Shown here: positions 1-11,800 of the stretch, in pieces
Layout of the letters: the number at the start of each line of letters is the position of its first letter
How positions within the stretch are numbered: position 1 is the stretch's first letter
Source of the DNA: Neofusicoccum parvum
Lineage: Eukaryota > Ascomycota > Dothideomycetes > Botryosphaeriales > Botryosphaeriaceae
DNA length: 64,000 nt
Direction: 5' to 3'
Assembly: GCA_020912385.1 (NCBI GenBank)
Contig: CP087220.1
Span: forward strand, 558,001-622,000
Made by a program: the position numbers and the translations under genes
The notes under the pieces: model-generated
The model's input: only the letters and a program-made list of their open reading frames with translations
Told to the model about the DNA's origin: nothing
The model's database searches: none

Positions 1-479
1 GGCGCGATGGCGATGGGCTGCGAGCCTCCCGCTCTTTCCTCTTCCCTCTTTCCTCTTTGCGCCCATCGATTACCGCACGACGAGCGGCCGCATGTGCGCC
101 CGACAAACACAAACCCTCGGCCGCCCACGAGTCGCCGGGAGCGACAACTGGAATCGCGAGGAGGCTGCGCATTGGCGGAACTTTGCCCGCATCTCCAGGG
201 CTCGCGGGAAAGACCACCAATGGACGCGGTGCGAGGCTAATTGTTGTCACAGTCGGTTGGAACAAATACTTGGCACCAATCAAGCTTCTCGCGCCTCGCC
301 CCGGACGCCACGCCATGCCGCCAAGACTATGCAACACACGGCGAAGCTTGACTCCGTTGTCCAAGAAAGCTTGGTGCTATACTGCTCGGCATTAAGGCTT
401 CACCCGAGAACGGAACAGTTGAAAGAACTCGCGATCATTCCACGAATCCGCGCGTCCGCAAGCCCACCACAGCCCTCCC
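1..479. other. non-coding stretch, no gene seen
   Basis: Short overlapping open frames exist on both strands, but none has recognisable protein character or a plausible splice structure. The stretch lies 3' of the reverse-strand adenylation-domain gene and may hold its 3' UTR. Confidence 0.5.
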
Positions 480-2601
480 TCACGCCTCGCTGCCGACCCG
501 CTCGTACATGCACCGGATCTCGTCCTCGTAGTCCGCCACCGTCGCCCGTCGGTTGATCGTGCCCTTCCCCGCCTTGCGGAACGGCCTGTCCGGCGTCGCG
601 AACAGCACCATCTCCTTCCGCAGCCGGATCTCCTCCGCAATGAGCGCGTTCGCCTCTTCGAAGACGGGCCAGATGTCCGCCAGGACCTCCTCTCGCGCGC
701 GCTGCCCCTCGCTCTCCTGCAGCTGCACCAGCACGAACGGCTCCTTGCGCCCGTCGCCACCCACCACCGTGTCCCTCACCAGCGGATGCCTGTCCAGCAG
801 CACCTCGACGTGCCCGGCGCTGAACTTGGTCATGGACGCCAGCTTGACGAAGTCGTCCGTCCGCCCCGCAAACTTCCACCGGCCCTTCTTCGCCGCGTGC
901 TCGCGGAACAGGTCCTTGGTGTGGTACTCCTGCTCGCCCGGCGGCAGCACGTTGAAGATGATCTGCACCTCGCGCTCGCCCGGCACCCGCTCGATGACCA
1001 TCTCGTGCAGGTCGTCCGCGTACGGCCGCATGCGCACCCCCGAGTAGTGCGCCAGGTCGAACCCGTACCAGTCCCAGTCCTCGCAGCGGTCGGCCGGGTC
1101 GGTCGCCAGCAGCGGCATGGCCCCGATCTCGGTGGCGCCCATGACGGGCTGCACGACGGCGAAGGCGGCGAGCGCGTCGCCCGCGCTCTTGTCGAGCGCC
1201 GCCCCGCCGAAGAAGATGGTCGAGAGGTGCTGCATGTGCGCCACGTGAGACGGCGTCTTGACCAGCTGCTTGAGCAGGTCCGGCACGTAGAAGCCCGAGT
1301 CGACGTCGCGGGGCGCCAGCTGGTGCACGCGGTCGACGTAGTCGGCGGTGAGCGGCCGCGGGGCCGTGATGGGGAGGAGGACGGGGATGAGGTCCATGTA
1401 GACGGGCATGTGCAGCTGGAGGAGCAGCCCGACGATCCACTCCGGCGGCATGAAGGCGAGGATCTTGCGCCGGGCGAGCGAGGCCAGCGCGAGTTGCCGG
1501 CCTTGCGAGATGAGAGCGCAGTCGCGGAGCAGAGATATCGCCCAGACGTTGGCGTTGGTGATGGGCTTGGGGAGGCCTGCGGAAGGTAGGTTTAGTTTGT
1601 GCTCTGGTGATGTGCTGTCTGCATCCCCTATGTGCTTTGTGGGAATTCTCACCTGTCGTCCCGGATGTGTGGTTTACGTGTATGGGATCAAGTCGAGCCT
1701 CTTCCCACGTCTTGGTGAAGGGGTAAGGTTCCACCGGCTCGCCGCGAAGGAGCTCATCTAGCTCCGGCATGACGAGAATTTCCACATCTGGCTTGTGCTC
1801 TTTGACCTTCTCCCATATGGCTAGACCTTCGCCCGCACCGATGAGTGTATTTGCATCCGTCTTCTCAACGAGGTTGAGGTGCGCTTCGAACGAGTTCTGC
1901 GTCAGGGGTATGAGGACCTGCGGGGAGAATTGATCAGCGAAGGTCTTGGAAATGCTAACAACAACAGTCCAGCCAGAGTAAACCTTCGGCTGCCAATGAG
2001 AAGGCTCGGTATCATCTTTCCTCTTCTCTATCACCCTGTTCAAAAAACGTTGTGATCAAAACACCCACACGCGAAAACAACATCTTCGCCCCCACTCTAC
2101 CCGCACCTCTTAACCTTATTTCTGCTCGCGCTCACATCTACCACCACCTGCTAACCTGATCCATGCCAGCTCTCACCCCTCTTTACACCCTCCCTCCACC
2201 CACCCCGCCTAGCCTAGCACTCCCACACCCATATCCCCCATACCATTCCCCTCCTCTCCCACTCACTAAGAAAAAGAAGGAGCAAAAGCCCATCAACTCA
2301 CCTTCCTCCCCGTCTTCTGCGCTGCTACCACTGCAACCGAATACCGCAAGTCCGGCGGCCCGATATATGCAAACGTCGGGAAAGCGTCCTTCTCGGCCTT
2401 GCCGCCGAGGTTCTCGTCCAGCCACCAGGCGAAGCGGTCGATCGCGCGCCCGACCTCCGCGTACGTCGTCTCGGCGAAGCCGTCGTCGAGGGAGCGCGAG
2501 CGCGGCGTGATGGCGAAGACGCGGGAGGGCGTGGACGCCGCGCGGGAGGCGATGATGTGGGGGAGGAGGTCGGGGGTGGGGGAGGGCGCCATGGAGCCCA
2601 T
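480..2601 (-). CDS. stand-alone NRPS-like adenylation (AMP-binding) domain protein
   Basis: Predicted 553 aa from three exons: 2601-2302, 1917-1653 and 1576-480. It belongs to the adenylate-forming superfamily, which activates a carboxylic acid with ATP, and resembles the N-terminal half of fungal NRPS-like carboxylic acid reductases. Visible motifs are A3 (HTSGTTG, residues 183-189, completed across intron 2 as GLPKP), an A5-like GATEIG, A8 (GRTDDFVKL) and A10 (FRKAGKGTINRR, catalytic Lys near 526). The frame stops soon after A10, so the carrier-protein and reductase or thioesterase domains normally fused in this class are absent, and none follows downstream. Intron 1 is unusually long (384 nt) but joins TGRK to VLIPL in phase, as the family requires. 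Substrate cannot be predicted. The start is the ATG with a good context before an N-terminal A-domain sequence. Confidence 0.82.
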
Positions 2602-4449
2602 TGTGGAGACGGCTTCGAGGGATGGGGGATGGGTAGAGGGAGGAGTGTTTGATGAGCGGGACGATAGTGAAGGTCGTGGAATCTATAAATATTCTTGAAC
2701 GAACGACTGTGTACGTACGTTGTGGCCTGGAGGATCTGTAGGATTGCGTAGTCGTTTTAGCCGGGGTCGTGGGAGTGGGCATCGACAGGAGCGTTTTTTG
2801 TGGGCCCCGTCAGCGGAAGATAAGGCGCTACTGCGAGTGGTGGCTCAAGTAAGATGTGAAAGTATGAGTCTTCCATCATGGTCGGAGACAACGGAAAAGA
2901 AGATCCTCTTTTTTTTTTCCTTTGGCGAGCATGCATAGCCAGTAATGGCTGGCGCCGATGATTGCCGGAACCGGAAAACCATAGAGGAGGGGTGATAAGA
3001 TAAGCCTATAGAATAGGCTCCCGGACGCAAGTATGTGAATGGTGCGTTGGGATCACCCCGGCTCATCGAGATGGCGTCAAGCATCGCTTACTTGGAGCTT
3101 GTCCGGCAAGCGCTGACTGCTATTCGCGCGGATCATAGATGGGCTGCGCAAGTTTTGTGCTTTTTGTCTGTAAGCTGAGTGACTTAGGCTCTGGCCGGCT
3201 AAAAGCACACGTCAGGAAATAGTATAGACTGCGATTGTGCATGTTTTGAAACTCTCATGAGAGTCTGGATATGATGTCCACAACGGGCGAAGTTGAGATA
3301 TCTAGCCGACATGTGAAGGAGAGTCAGGTAGCCGTCCTTGAGTTCGTACGAGGCAACGGCAATGCACACTGCGGCCATTCGCGTCGATGCTTCGGTCATT
3401 TCGCTGGCATCCATGGTGGTTGATCGTCCTCATCGGCGGGCAGGGTCTTGCACCAGTGCCTTCTTCGTCAGCCGGCATCGCTTAGTGCCACTCCCTCAAT
3501 GTACTTTTCTTTCCACACGGCCTTAGGAATGGAGCTCGGGTAGCGCTGTGATTGGGCTGAGCTGGTCTGCGGTATTTGTCCACAAGCGGGTCCGGCCGCC
3601 ACGGTGCGGGACAACTGGTCGCCCGGGCCGGGTTTAGCTCACGATCACTTGTCCGTAATCGCTGTGCTACCGCGGGGGCCGAAGGCCGAGAGCTTTATTT
3701 CCATCTATCCCCGGTGGCCTGTCAGCAGCGGCGGAGTCACAGATACTTCATCTCGACTCAGTACTTGAGTATTTTCTCCTCGAAATCATTCCACGCGAAC
3801 GTAGAGCCTGGCATGCCCGGCGGATTGGTAAGTTGAAGTGTTCAGGGCTCACTCTCGTGTCGTCGAATTGGCAGCGTCCAAGCTGTGTCGGCGGGGCAAT
3901 CCGGGCGGCTAGCTATGCTGTTTGCGGCTGCAAATCAACAGAAGCATCAGGTGATCGACCGGCCGGCAGCATCTGTGCTTTGCAGTTGTGGGTGCGTCGG
4001 GACATGGGAGAGCACTGTGCTCGGCCGATCGGGCGCTTGGGAGCTGAGCGAATTTGGCGGATTGCGCTCTTCGGGCGAGCGCGCTTTGGCCGAGATGAGC
4101 TACCGGTGAGCTCGACAGACAAGTAAGGCCGTTGCAATCATAGAGATGCATGCATGTTTCCGAAATTCAAACATCGCTGACCTCATTCAATATACGTTGG
4201 TCAGATGCGCTGATGCGTATGTACGTAAATGTTGCTGAAGTACATGAGTCAGTCCGACCGGGCTACATTGAACTGCGGCTCGGACCGTGAATCGACTTGT
4301 TTGCAAGACACTCAAATATCTCCAAGAGAAGACGGTGGCACTTTGCCGTATTTGATTTATGTTGAGTTAGGCGCCTACAGTTGGGCAAAAGCGGTGGTGG
4401 GTGCATTGTTGAACACCCTGAGGGAACGGTTGAATTGACGCTGGTTCAA
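2602..4449. other. 1.85-kb non-coding stretch
   Basis: Only short open frames occur here (at most about 100 codons), with no recognisable domain and no convincing splice pattern. The part next to 2601 is presumably the promoter of the adenylation-domain gene, and the part next to 4450 the 3' flank of the MmgE/PrpD gene. Confidence 0.5.
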
Positions 4450-5891
4450 CTACCTCAAAATAGACGTGAGCTGTGCCATGTCTTCGACGTCCTGCAGTTT
4501 CCGTAGTGCGCGAGAGGCCTCGTTGGCTTTTTCATGTCCCAGGACGGGGGCACACTGGTCCAAGAATTTCTCTTCAAGCTGCGAGTCTGTCATTGGCACC
4601 TCCAGACTGCCGACGGCATGTCCAACATGCTTTTCCTGCACTGAACCGTCCGTAAACTCCACCTTCACGTGCGCTTCGTCAGGACGGAGATTGCTGTCAA
4701 TGGTAGCGTTGACCTTGTCCCGCAGTGCTATCACAGCTGAGTCCTGCACGACAGTGTCTTCGTACTGAGCTGGGGTTGCCTTCCCATACAACAAACCGAC
4801 AGCAGCGCTGTGGTAGACGCTGAATTTCCCTTCCAGGCCGGTCTTGGGATATTTCTTGCCCGTGAGCTCTAGGACAAGGGGGTGAACTGAAACCTCAACC
4901 TTTTGAATCCTAGAAACATCCGCCGCAGCGTCTTTCTCATCCCGAGAGGCCAAGACGGCTTTGTTCACCTGGATGCAGCCATCAATTATGGGGTGGATAA
5001 CGATGCCTTGCCAACCATTAGTGACCATGACTATAGATGCTTGGCGTCTGTTCTTCATGTAATACGTAAAATGAAGCACAGCAGGAGCTTACCACAGGGG
5101 AAAGGTTTGAACGAGTTCTTCTCTATTTCCCAGGTCTTGCCCAGTCCCTGCATTAGTGCATCGATATCGTTTGAGGTGCTCACCACGTTAGCCCAACCAC
5201 GCTTAGCCTCCAACGCCTGCAGCGAGCTATCGTATCCGTTTGACGCGAGGACCGCTGCAAGAAGCCCGTTCTGAGCAGCGCGTCCCGGATGGAAGGACTT
5301 GGTCATGCTGCCAAACTGCTCTCGTAGGCCGGTGACTTGAGTGGCGGCAATGCCTATGGCCCACTGCATCTGCTCGACATCGAGTTTGAGCATCTTCCCG
5401 ACAGCCACGGCGGCGCCAATCGAACCCGCCGTGCTCGTGATGTGCCAGCCGACATCGTAGTGGTCCGGCCACACAGCGAGCCCAGCTTTGCATTCCGCTT
5501 CAACGCCGGCCACCAGGGCCAAAATGAAGTCCCTGCCTCCCACGGACTTCCACTCGGCAACAGCCAGGAGGGCAGACGCTACAGGGCCGGTTGGATGAAT
5601 GATGGTGTCCAAGTGCGTGTCATCGTAGTCATGAATGTGGCTTGCTATGCCGTTGAACAGGGCAGCCGACTGGGCGTCGTGGAGCTCGGGGCAGCCAAGC
5701 ACAGAAGAAGTCGGGGCGCCGGCGAAGGGCGAGAGCGCCTTGCGGGCGATGAGCGCGCCAGGATGGCGGGCGCCGCCAATGGCGCAGCCGGACCAGTTGT
5801 AGAAGCTTCGCACGGCGGCATCGACGACCTGGGGCGAAAGCGAATGGTATTGCAGGCCAACGGCCCAGGCAGCCAGCGTCTTGGTTGCCAT
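4450..5891 (-). CDS. MmgE/PrpD family protein (2-methylcitrate dehydratase / cis-aconitate decarboxylase-like)
   Basis: Predicted 451 aa from two exons, 5891-5093 and 5006-4450, separated by an 86-nt GT-AG intron that restores the family signature FKPFPCGIVIHPIIDG. The N-terminal two thirds is the all-alpha MmgE/PrpD domain, with the conserved HDYDDTH stretch near residue 87 and GWHITSTAG near residue 147. The C-terminal part is the alpha/beta domain. Length is normal for the family, whose members include 2-methylcitrate dehydratase and cis-aconitate decarboxylase (itaconate forming). No N-terminal mitochondrial presequence is evident, so a cytosolic paralogue is more likely than the housekeeping propionate enzyme. 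The exact substrate is not readable from sequence. It shares strand with the adenylation-domain gene 1.85 kb downstream, but joint function is speculation. Confidence 0.85.
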
Positions 5892-6786
5892 GGCTGCCAG
5901 GGCGGCTCGTTCGAGATGAAGGCGCAGAAACGAGATGAGGACTGCGCTGACAGCGGGCGTGCAGCGCGGGCCGGCTGGGTTGACCCGGCTCGTGGCGATT
6001 CAGACGTGACGCCAGGCGCTCCCGGCTAAGGCGAGACCGGACCGCGTGCGATCTCGTCGGCGCGGGCAGCAGTGGTGATGTCGACGGCCGTGAGGACAGT
6101 AAGTAATGGCGAGGGGAATGACGCAGTGGCAAAGGCTCGGCCCCTAGCGGCGTGCGACGGCAGCAGCAGCGCCTGGTGCCCCTGACGGCAGCCCGACCAG
6201 CGCCCGGCGGTCGGGAGCTCGCGCGTGCCGGCTGCAATTTCGACGCCAGCCTCCTGCTCCTCCACCAGCGCGCGTCTTTTTCTACCTGCCCACGCCCAAG
6301 CCAGCCTGCCCCAGCACGCTCTGTCCGGCCGTTCGCACGACACGCCCGCACCCAATTGACGCCGGCGCGGTTGCACTACCCGCCCCAGGCTGAGCATCGC
6401 CCGCCCGAACCGCCACACTCGGCGCGTCGCAACACCGGCTGTGGACGAGCGGTCGCCAAGTTCCCACGTCCGCTGCTCCCGCGCTTCCGCAGTCCTGCAC
6501 GTCGCGTGCGAAGGTTAGTCGACTCCCACCGCTGCCGTTGCACGCCTTTCCTGCGCTTTCCGCCCGTACTCCGGCGCATCCGGCCCAGCCAGCGGCGGCG
6601 CCGTCCCGCATTCTCACTCTTCGGCCCCGTCTGACCCCAACACCGCTTCTCGACAGACTCTCCGCGCCCGCCGCCGCACCTCGACCACCGCCTCGTCCGA
6701 CCACCTGCGCGACACGAGCACCCAGCGGAGCCTCGAACGAGCCCTTCCATCACCTACAGGTCGCCGATAGATTAGAATCATTTGCA
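5892..6786. promoter_or_regulatory. divergent intergenic region MmgE/PrpD - LCB2
   Basis: This 895-bp region separates two divergently oriented start codons and must contain both promoters. It is GC-rich and has no clear TATA box. Open frames through it lack protein character. The half nearest LCB2 is probably a long 5' UTR. Confidence 0.5.
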
Positions 6787-8847
6787 ATGCCTGCTCGATC
6801 GATAAACCCATTCTCCAACAACTCCTCCATCTCCACCTCGCTCGACGAGAAGGGCCCTCGCCGCTCCTCCTTCTCGAAAGCAAACAACAAGCTCACTTCG
6901 TTCTTCTCCACCTCGCCCACCAAGTCCAACCAGCCCGACGCCGTCGCCGCGCTCCGGGCCGCCGTTGTTGCCCAGCAGCAAGCCCTTCTCAACAATCCGT
7001 CCCCCCACCCCGGCCAACAGATCAATTCTGCCACCCTGTCGCTACCGAAAATCTCCCTGTCCACCGCGACCGGCGAAAAATACACCAGGATGGAGCAGTC
7101 TACCACCACAACCACTCTGTTCGAGCCGCCCTCGCAGGAGGAACAGCGTCGTCTTGTCAAACAGCACGCCGAATTCGGTCCTCTGGGTTCCAAGTCCCAC
7201 CTGTACTCGAGCAGATTCGTGGATGAGCAGTTCCCTGACCCCATCGAAGACGAACCGCCGTATTACTTCCTCCTCACCACCTACATCAGCTACCTTGTTC
7301 TCATCATCTTCGGCCACGTGCGCGATTTCTTCGGCAAGCGCTTCAAGCAAAACAACTACAAGCACCTGCGTGCACAAGACGGATACGCACCTCTGAACAG
7401 CGACTTCGACAACTTCTACGTGAGACGGCTGAAGATGCGTATCAACGACTGCTTTGCGAGGCCCATCACCGGCGTTCCGGGGCGCTACATCACCCTCCTG
7501 GACCGCAAGTCGGATGACTACAACCTAACCTTCAAGATGACTGGCACCACGACCGAAACTCTGAACATGAGCTCGTACAACTACCTTGGATTCGCTCAAT
7601 CGGAAGGCCCATGCGCAGACGCCACGGAGGAGGGTATCAAGAAGCTCGGTATCAGCACATGCAGCACGCGCGCCGATGTTGGAACCACTAGCCTTCACCT
7701 GGAAGTGGAAGATCTGGTGGCCAAGTTCGTTGGAAAGCCAGCCTCCATGGTATTCTCCATGGGCTTCGTCACGAACGCTACCACCTTCCCCGCTCTGGTT
7801 GGCAAGGGCTGCTTGCTCATTTCCGACGAGCTCAACCACTCCTCGATTCGTTTTGGCGCTCGTCTGTCCGGTGCCATGATTGAGATGTTCAAGCACAATG
7901 ATATGCGTGACTTGGAACGTGTGCTCCGCGAAGTCATTGCCAACGGCCAGCCCCGCACCCACCGCCCGTGGAAGAAGATTCTCATTGCTGTGGAGGGCCT
8001 GTATTCCATGGAGGGCACCATCTGCAACCTGCCGGCTCTTCTTGCTCTCAAGCGCAAGTACAAGTTCCACCTGTTCATCGATGAGGCTCACTCGGTTGGA
8101 GCGCTCGGACCCAATGGTCGCGGCGTTTGCGACTACTTCGGTGTCGATCCTGCTGAGGTTGACATTCTGATGGGCACTCTGACAAAGTCCTTTGGGGCGA
8201 ACGGAGGCTACGTTGCGGCTGACAAGGCTATCATCGACAAGCTGCGTGTGACCAACGCTTGCAACATCTTCGGCGAAGCTCCCGCTCCCCCGGTCCTTAT
8301 CCAAATTCAAAGCGCACTGAAGCTGATCATTGGCGATCTCATGCCCGGCCAAGGTGCTGAGCGTCTCCAGCGCCTTGCTTTCAACTCCCGGTATCTCCGT
8401 CTCGGACTCAAGCGCCTGGGCTTCATTGTCTACGGCCACGACGATTCGCCCATTGTTCCGGTCCTGCTCTACAACCCTGCCAAGATGCCTGCCTTTTCGC
8501 ACGAGATGCTGAAGCGCAAGATCTCCGTCGTCGTGGTCGGCTATCCGGCAACGCCCCTTGTGTCATCTCGTGCTCGCTTCTGTCTTTCTGCTGCCCACAC
8601 TAAGGATGACCTGGACCGCATGCTTGCCGCCTGCGACGAGATTGGCGACATCCTCCAGCTCAAGTTCTCCAGCGGCATCGCGGGCGGTGCCGAGCCGTTG
8701 CCCGATGGCCTTACCAATGAGATGGAGCAGGAGTTCAACAAGCAAATGGAGCAGACCGGCAAGATGCCGCAGGTCACCCCGCCCAGGTGGAAGCTCGAGG
8801 ACGTACTCAAGCGCGGCGTGCAGGATGTCAAGGCTCCTCTGCGATAA
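6787..8847 (+). CDS. LCB2: serine palmitoyltransferase subunit 2 (LCB2)
   Basis: Predicted 686 aa in a single exon. LCB2 is the PLP-binding catalytic subunit of the ER complex (with LCB1) that condenses L-serine with palmitoyl-CoA to 3-ketosphinganine, the first step of sphingolipid synthesis. A Ser/Thr-rich N-terminal tail (1-110) precedes one membrane segment (about 159-178, PYYFLLTTYISYLVLIIFGH). The alpha-oxoamine synthase fold follows, with the motifs YNYLGFAQ, DELNHSSIRFG, FIDEAHSVGALG and the PLP-lysine motif GTLTKSFGANGG (K467). Length matches filamentous-fungal LCB2. The frame is open upstream of 6787, but that extension is Arg/Pro-rich, so I start at the Met in MPARSINPF. The C-terminal tail after the fold is about 60 residues. 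Confidence 0.97.
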   Translation: MPARSINPFSNNSSISTSLDEKGPRRSSFSKANNKLTSFFSTSPTKSNQPDAVAALRAAVVAQQQALLNNPSPHPGQQINSATLSLPKISLSTATGEKYTRMEQSTTTTTLFEPPSQEEQRRLVKQHAEFGPLGSKSHLYSSRFVDEQFPDPIEDEPPYYFLLTTYISYLVLIIFGHVRDFFGKRFKQNNYKHLRAQDGYAPLNSDFDNFYVRRLKMRINDCFARPITGVPGRYITLLDRKSDDYNLTFKMTGTTTETLNMSSYNYLGFAQSEGPCADATEEGIKKLGISTCSTRADVGTTSLHLEVEDLVAKFVGKPASMVFSMGFVTNATTFPALVGKGCLLISDELNHSSIRFGARLSGAMIEMFKHNDMRDLERVLREVIANGQPRTHRPWKKILIAVEGLYSMEGTICNLPALLALKRKYKFHLFIDEAHSVGALGPNGRGVCDYFGVDPAEVDILMGTLTKSFGANGGYVAADKAIIDKLRVTNACNIFGEAPAPPVLIQIQSALKLIIGDLMPGQGAERLQRLAFNSRYLRLGLKRLGFIVYGHDDSPIVPVLLYNPAKMPAFSHEMLKRKISVVVVGYPATPLVSSRARFCLSAAHTKDDLDRMLAACDEIGDILQLKFSSGIAGGAEPLPDGLTNEMEQEFNKQMEQTGKMPQVTPPRWKLEDVLKRGVQDVKAPLR

Positions 8848-11800
8848 GCCATGACGCCCGACTTGACCGGTTCACAGCAGCCCTGTCAGCAGCCCTCCAC
8901 GTCCTCCACTCGTCGACGGTCACGATTACATCCCGCAGCGATCGCGCCCCTTCCAACTCGCGCTGAGGAATTCTCGGGAAAGCATAGAGAGCACGGCGTT
9001 TCGCGCGTTTCATACCAGTGTAACGATATCTTCTCCCCTCGATGAGGCTGAGGGGGTGGTTACATTTCGACTGCCCCTGCCTTGTCATTTGTGTTCACTT
9101 CATGGTGTTCAGCCTAGCCGCATGGACTGCGCTAGGGATAATAACTAATATTTTAATGACGTTGCGGAATCAGTGTACATTGAAGTGGAGGTTGGAAAGG
9201 TTATTTTTATCCCGCACGTTGGACGCGGGGAATGAACACTAAGCCCCACTTACTGGGGCGATGAATCAACTGACTAAATCAACTATTGATGGTAAACCAT
9301 TTTTCTCTCGTCCTCGGGGCTTGTGTACTGCTATGTGGCAATGGTTCCTGTTCCCTGGCGACATGGATCGCCGCCCCCTTTCTTCGATTTTGTTGCGTAA
9401 CATTCCCCAGCTGTCCGGACCCGAAGCATCCCTGCACGCCCTCGCTCACTTGGGACAGGACGTCGCACGAATCCTGCGCCTCAGCTATACACTCACCCTT
9501 GCACAGCATCTTCAACTGCTTTCTCAATATAGCATGAGGATTTGACATCACGACTATCAACAACCACAGCAACAGTCTCTGCCTTCTTGCCGCCGCTCCA
9601 ATCGACGATCCTTCCCAAGACTGCATATGCAGTCGTTCGACCGGTCAAGGCGCCACGGCCGGCCCCCATTGGCACTCAGCCTTCCTGCAACGAATCATCC
9701 GCCGCGCGAACCCTGATAAACTAGGCTGCAGCGATGCGCTGGCAGCATGGCGAGGCATATTCCGGCGACTCGCAGACGATTGCGTTCGCCCAAATCCCTG
9801 GAACCGCTGCAGAGGATGATCAGCTCGCGCGCGCGCGCGCAATTGCGTGTATGTACGTCCGGCGCAAGGCATGCAGCAAGGCGGCGATCAAGAAGAAGGC
9901 AAAGTCGACGTCAAGACGCCCGGATAATTACGAGCGTTGAACCCCGTACAAGGGAGATGCGGCTCTGCTGTCGCCCCACTTCAGTTGCTGCCGGTACCCA
10001 GACGGGGGGAACCAGTTTCCGGATCGGCACGGCAAGGCTGATATCGGTTGAAGATGGAACATGTACGACGGCCATTCACGAATGGCAGCTATCACACATG
10101 ACCGTGTGTTGCCGCATCCGCTGCACTTCACTACCACACCTCAACCCCCAGCCCTCTTACCCTAGCCATCCTACGTGCTCTGCCAGCTCTCCTTTTCGTG
10201 CCGCGTGCACGCCCGCCCTCCGTTGCTTCCGTCATCAGCACCGGCCAGCACGCGCAATCAATAGCCCGGTGGCAATTGTTGTGCGTTGCCCGCGTCTGCG
10301 TGCGGGCCGGGGCTGGCGGACGTCAGCACATGCACCAACCCGGCCAGCCAGCTTACCCGCTTTTCAACCTCAGCCCTCCCGCCCTTTCCCCACCTTTCAC
10401 GCGCCGTGCCGTTACTTGTCTCTCGGTCCGGCCCACGGTGGGTATCTCTCGCGAACGGCGCCCGGCGTCCGCTCTCGCGAGCCTGCGATAGGCCAGGCCG
10501 AGGGCTTTTCTCGGTCAGCTGTATCGCGCAACTGTGTCCGAGCAAGGCGGTTGCCTTGTTCTGAACGAACGCTGCCTGGCTCTGCGATCGCGGGCCTCCG
10601 TGCTGCCTACCCGCCTTATCGGTCCGCCCTGCTTTGCGCAGGTGGAGAGCGCAGCCGTGCTACCGCTACTGCTCACGGCGCGGCAGCGCTAGGCCGGCCG
10701 GCTGTTTTTATTTACTTTTTTGGGGGCTGTCGCGCCAGCTTTTTCTCGCCGCGAGTCTGCCTTTCCATCGCACATGCCCCGCGGCCCCTTCGTTTCAGAC
10801 AGAGGGGGGAATACGTGGGAGAGCTAACGACGGGGCAGCTGAAAGAGAGGGCGGAAGGGCGAAGGGCTGGGCCCCCGCGAGACGGGAAGGGCGCAAGCGC
10901 GCGCGGTTGCCTGGACGTGCGCGTTCGCCGGTAAACCCGTGCTGCTGTTCCTTGTTCCTTGTCTGTCTCGGCCTTTCGCGAGTGGTGATCCCTCGTGGAG
11001 CGTGTTCGTCTTGCGCGGTCGTGGAGATCGCGCAGTTGCGTTCAACGACCGGTGTTGCGCCCCAGTTTGCCTGCTTTTCGCGCTCGCCCGTCCGTTTCGA
11101 CCATTGACGGGGCGACACAGGGTGCCGTTGCCCCGTTGTCGCCCGCTTCGCGCAATCTTGCGCGCGTGCGCTGTGAGTAGGTGGTGTGTGTGTCTCAATT
11201 GCCGGAAGGATTCGCCAACGCCGCCCTCTTGCCTCCCCCAGCTCCAAGCCCGCTACCCGCTAGCCGCGGGTCTCCGGAGCAAGGCAGTGCGCGGCGGCAG
11301 GGCGAAGCATGGGCCCATCCTTTTCCTGTCTGAGGTTATCTCTCGTCTGAGGTGCAGCCGGCGAAATTGTTGTCGTCGACGGTTGCCTCGTGATCGTAGC
11401 ACAGCCCCGGTGTCGTTGATATCTTCCCCTGCTCATTCCAGCAATTCGTCAGCACGCCGGTGAAGGCTGAGGCTCTGATCCGTTAAGCATGAGCCTGATT
11501 GGCCAATTTCTTTCGTGCCCCAGCAGGCTGGTGGGCGGGCCGCTCCTCGTGAGTGGGCAAGGAGAAAGTCGAGGACAGTTGGATTGACTGGATGACACTG
11601 CGTCTCTGACCGGTTTTAGCGCCGCTCAGCTGCCGTAGAACGTTTCCCTTTCAGACGCCTTCCTCCCGCTACTCCAGACCCAGTTGGCAGCGCCGTGGCT
11701 GGCTGGCGGCTGGCCGGCCGCACGCGTGCAGATCGGCCGGTGTTAGACGCAAGATGCAGGCCGCAGTGGGATCGCGCCGCCGCCGTGCGAGCCGACGCGC

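Noticed and set aside
2031..2043. Alternative acceptor at 2036 for exon 2 of the adenylation-domain gene
   Set aside because: In-phase joining fails with exon 1 (phase 0), and it would insert 39 residues absent from the family.
3199..4126. Short frames in the 2.6-4.4 kb gap
   Set aside because: All are below about 100 codons, with no splice partners and no conserved motif.
4229..4320. Possible decayed inverted-repeat copy (GCTGAAGTACATGAGTCAG ... GTGAATCGACTTG)
   Set aside because: Spacing is plausible but arm identity is too low by eye.
7525..8502. 325-codon frame antisense to LCB2
   Set aside because: Shadow of strongly codon-biased LCB2.
9747..10934. 395-codon forward open frame
   Set aside because: Arg/Ser/Pro/Cys-rich noise with no domain pattern. 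Stop-poor because of high GC.
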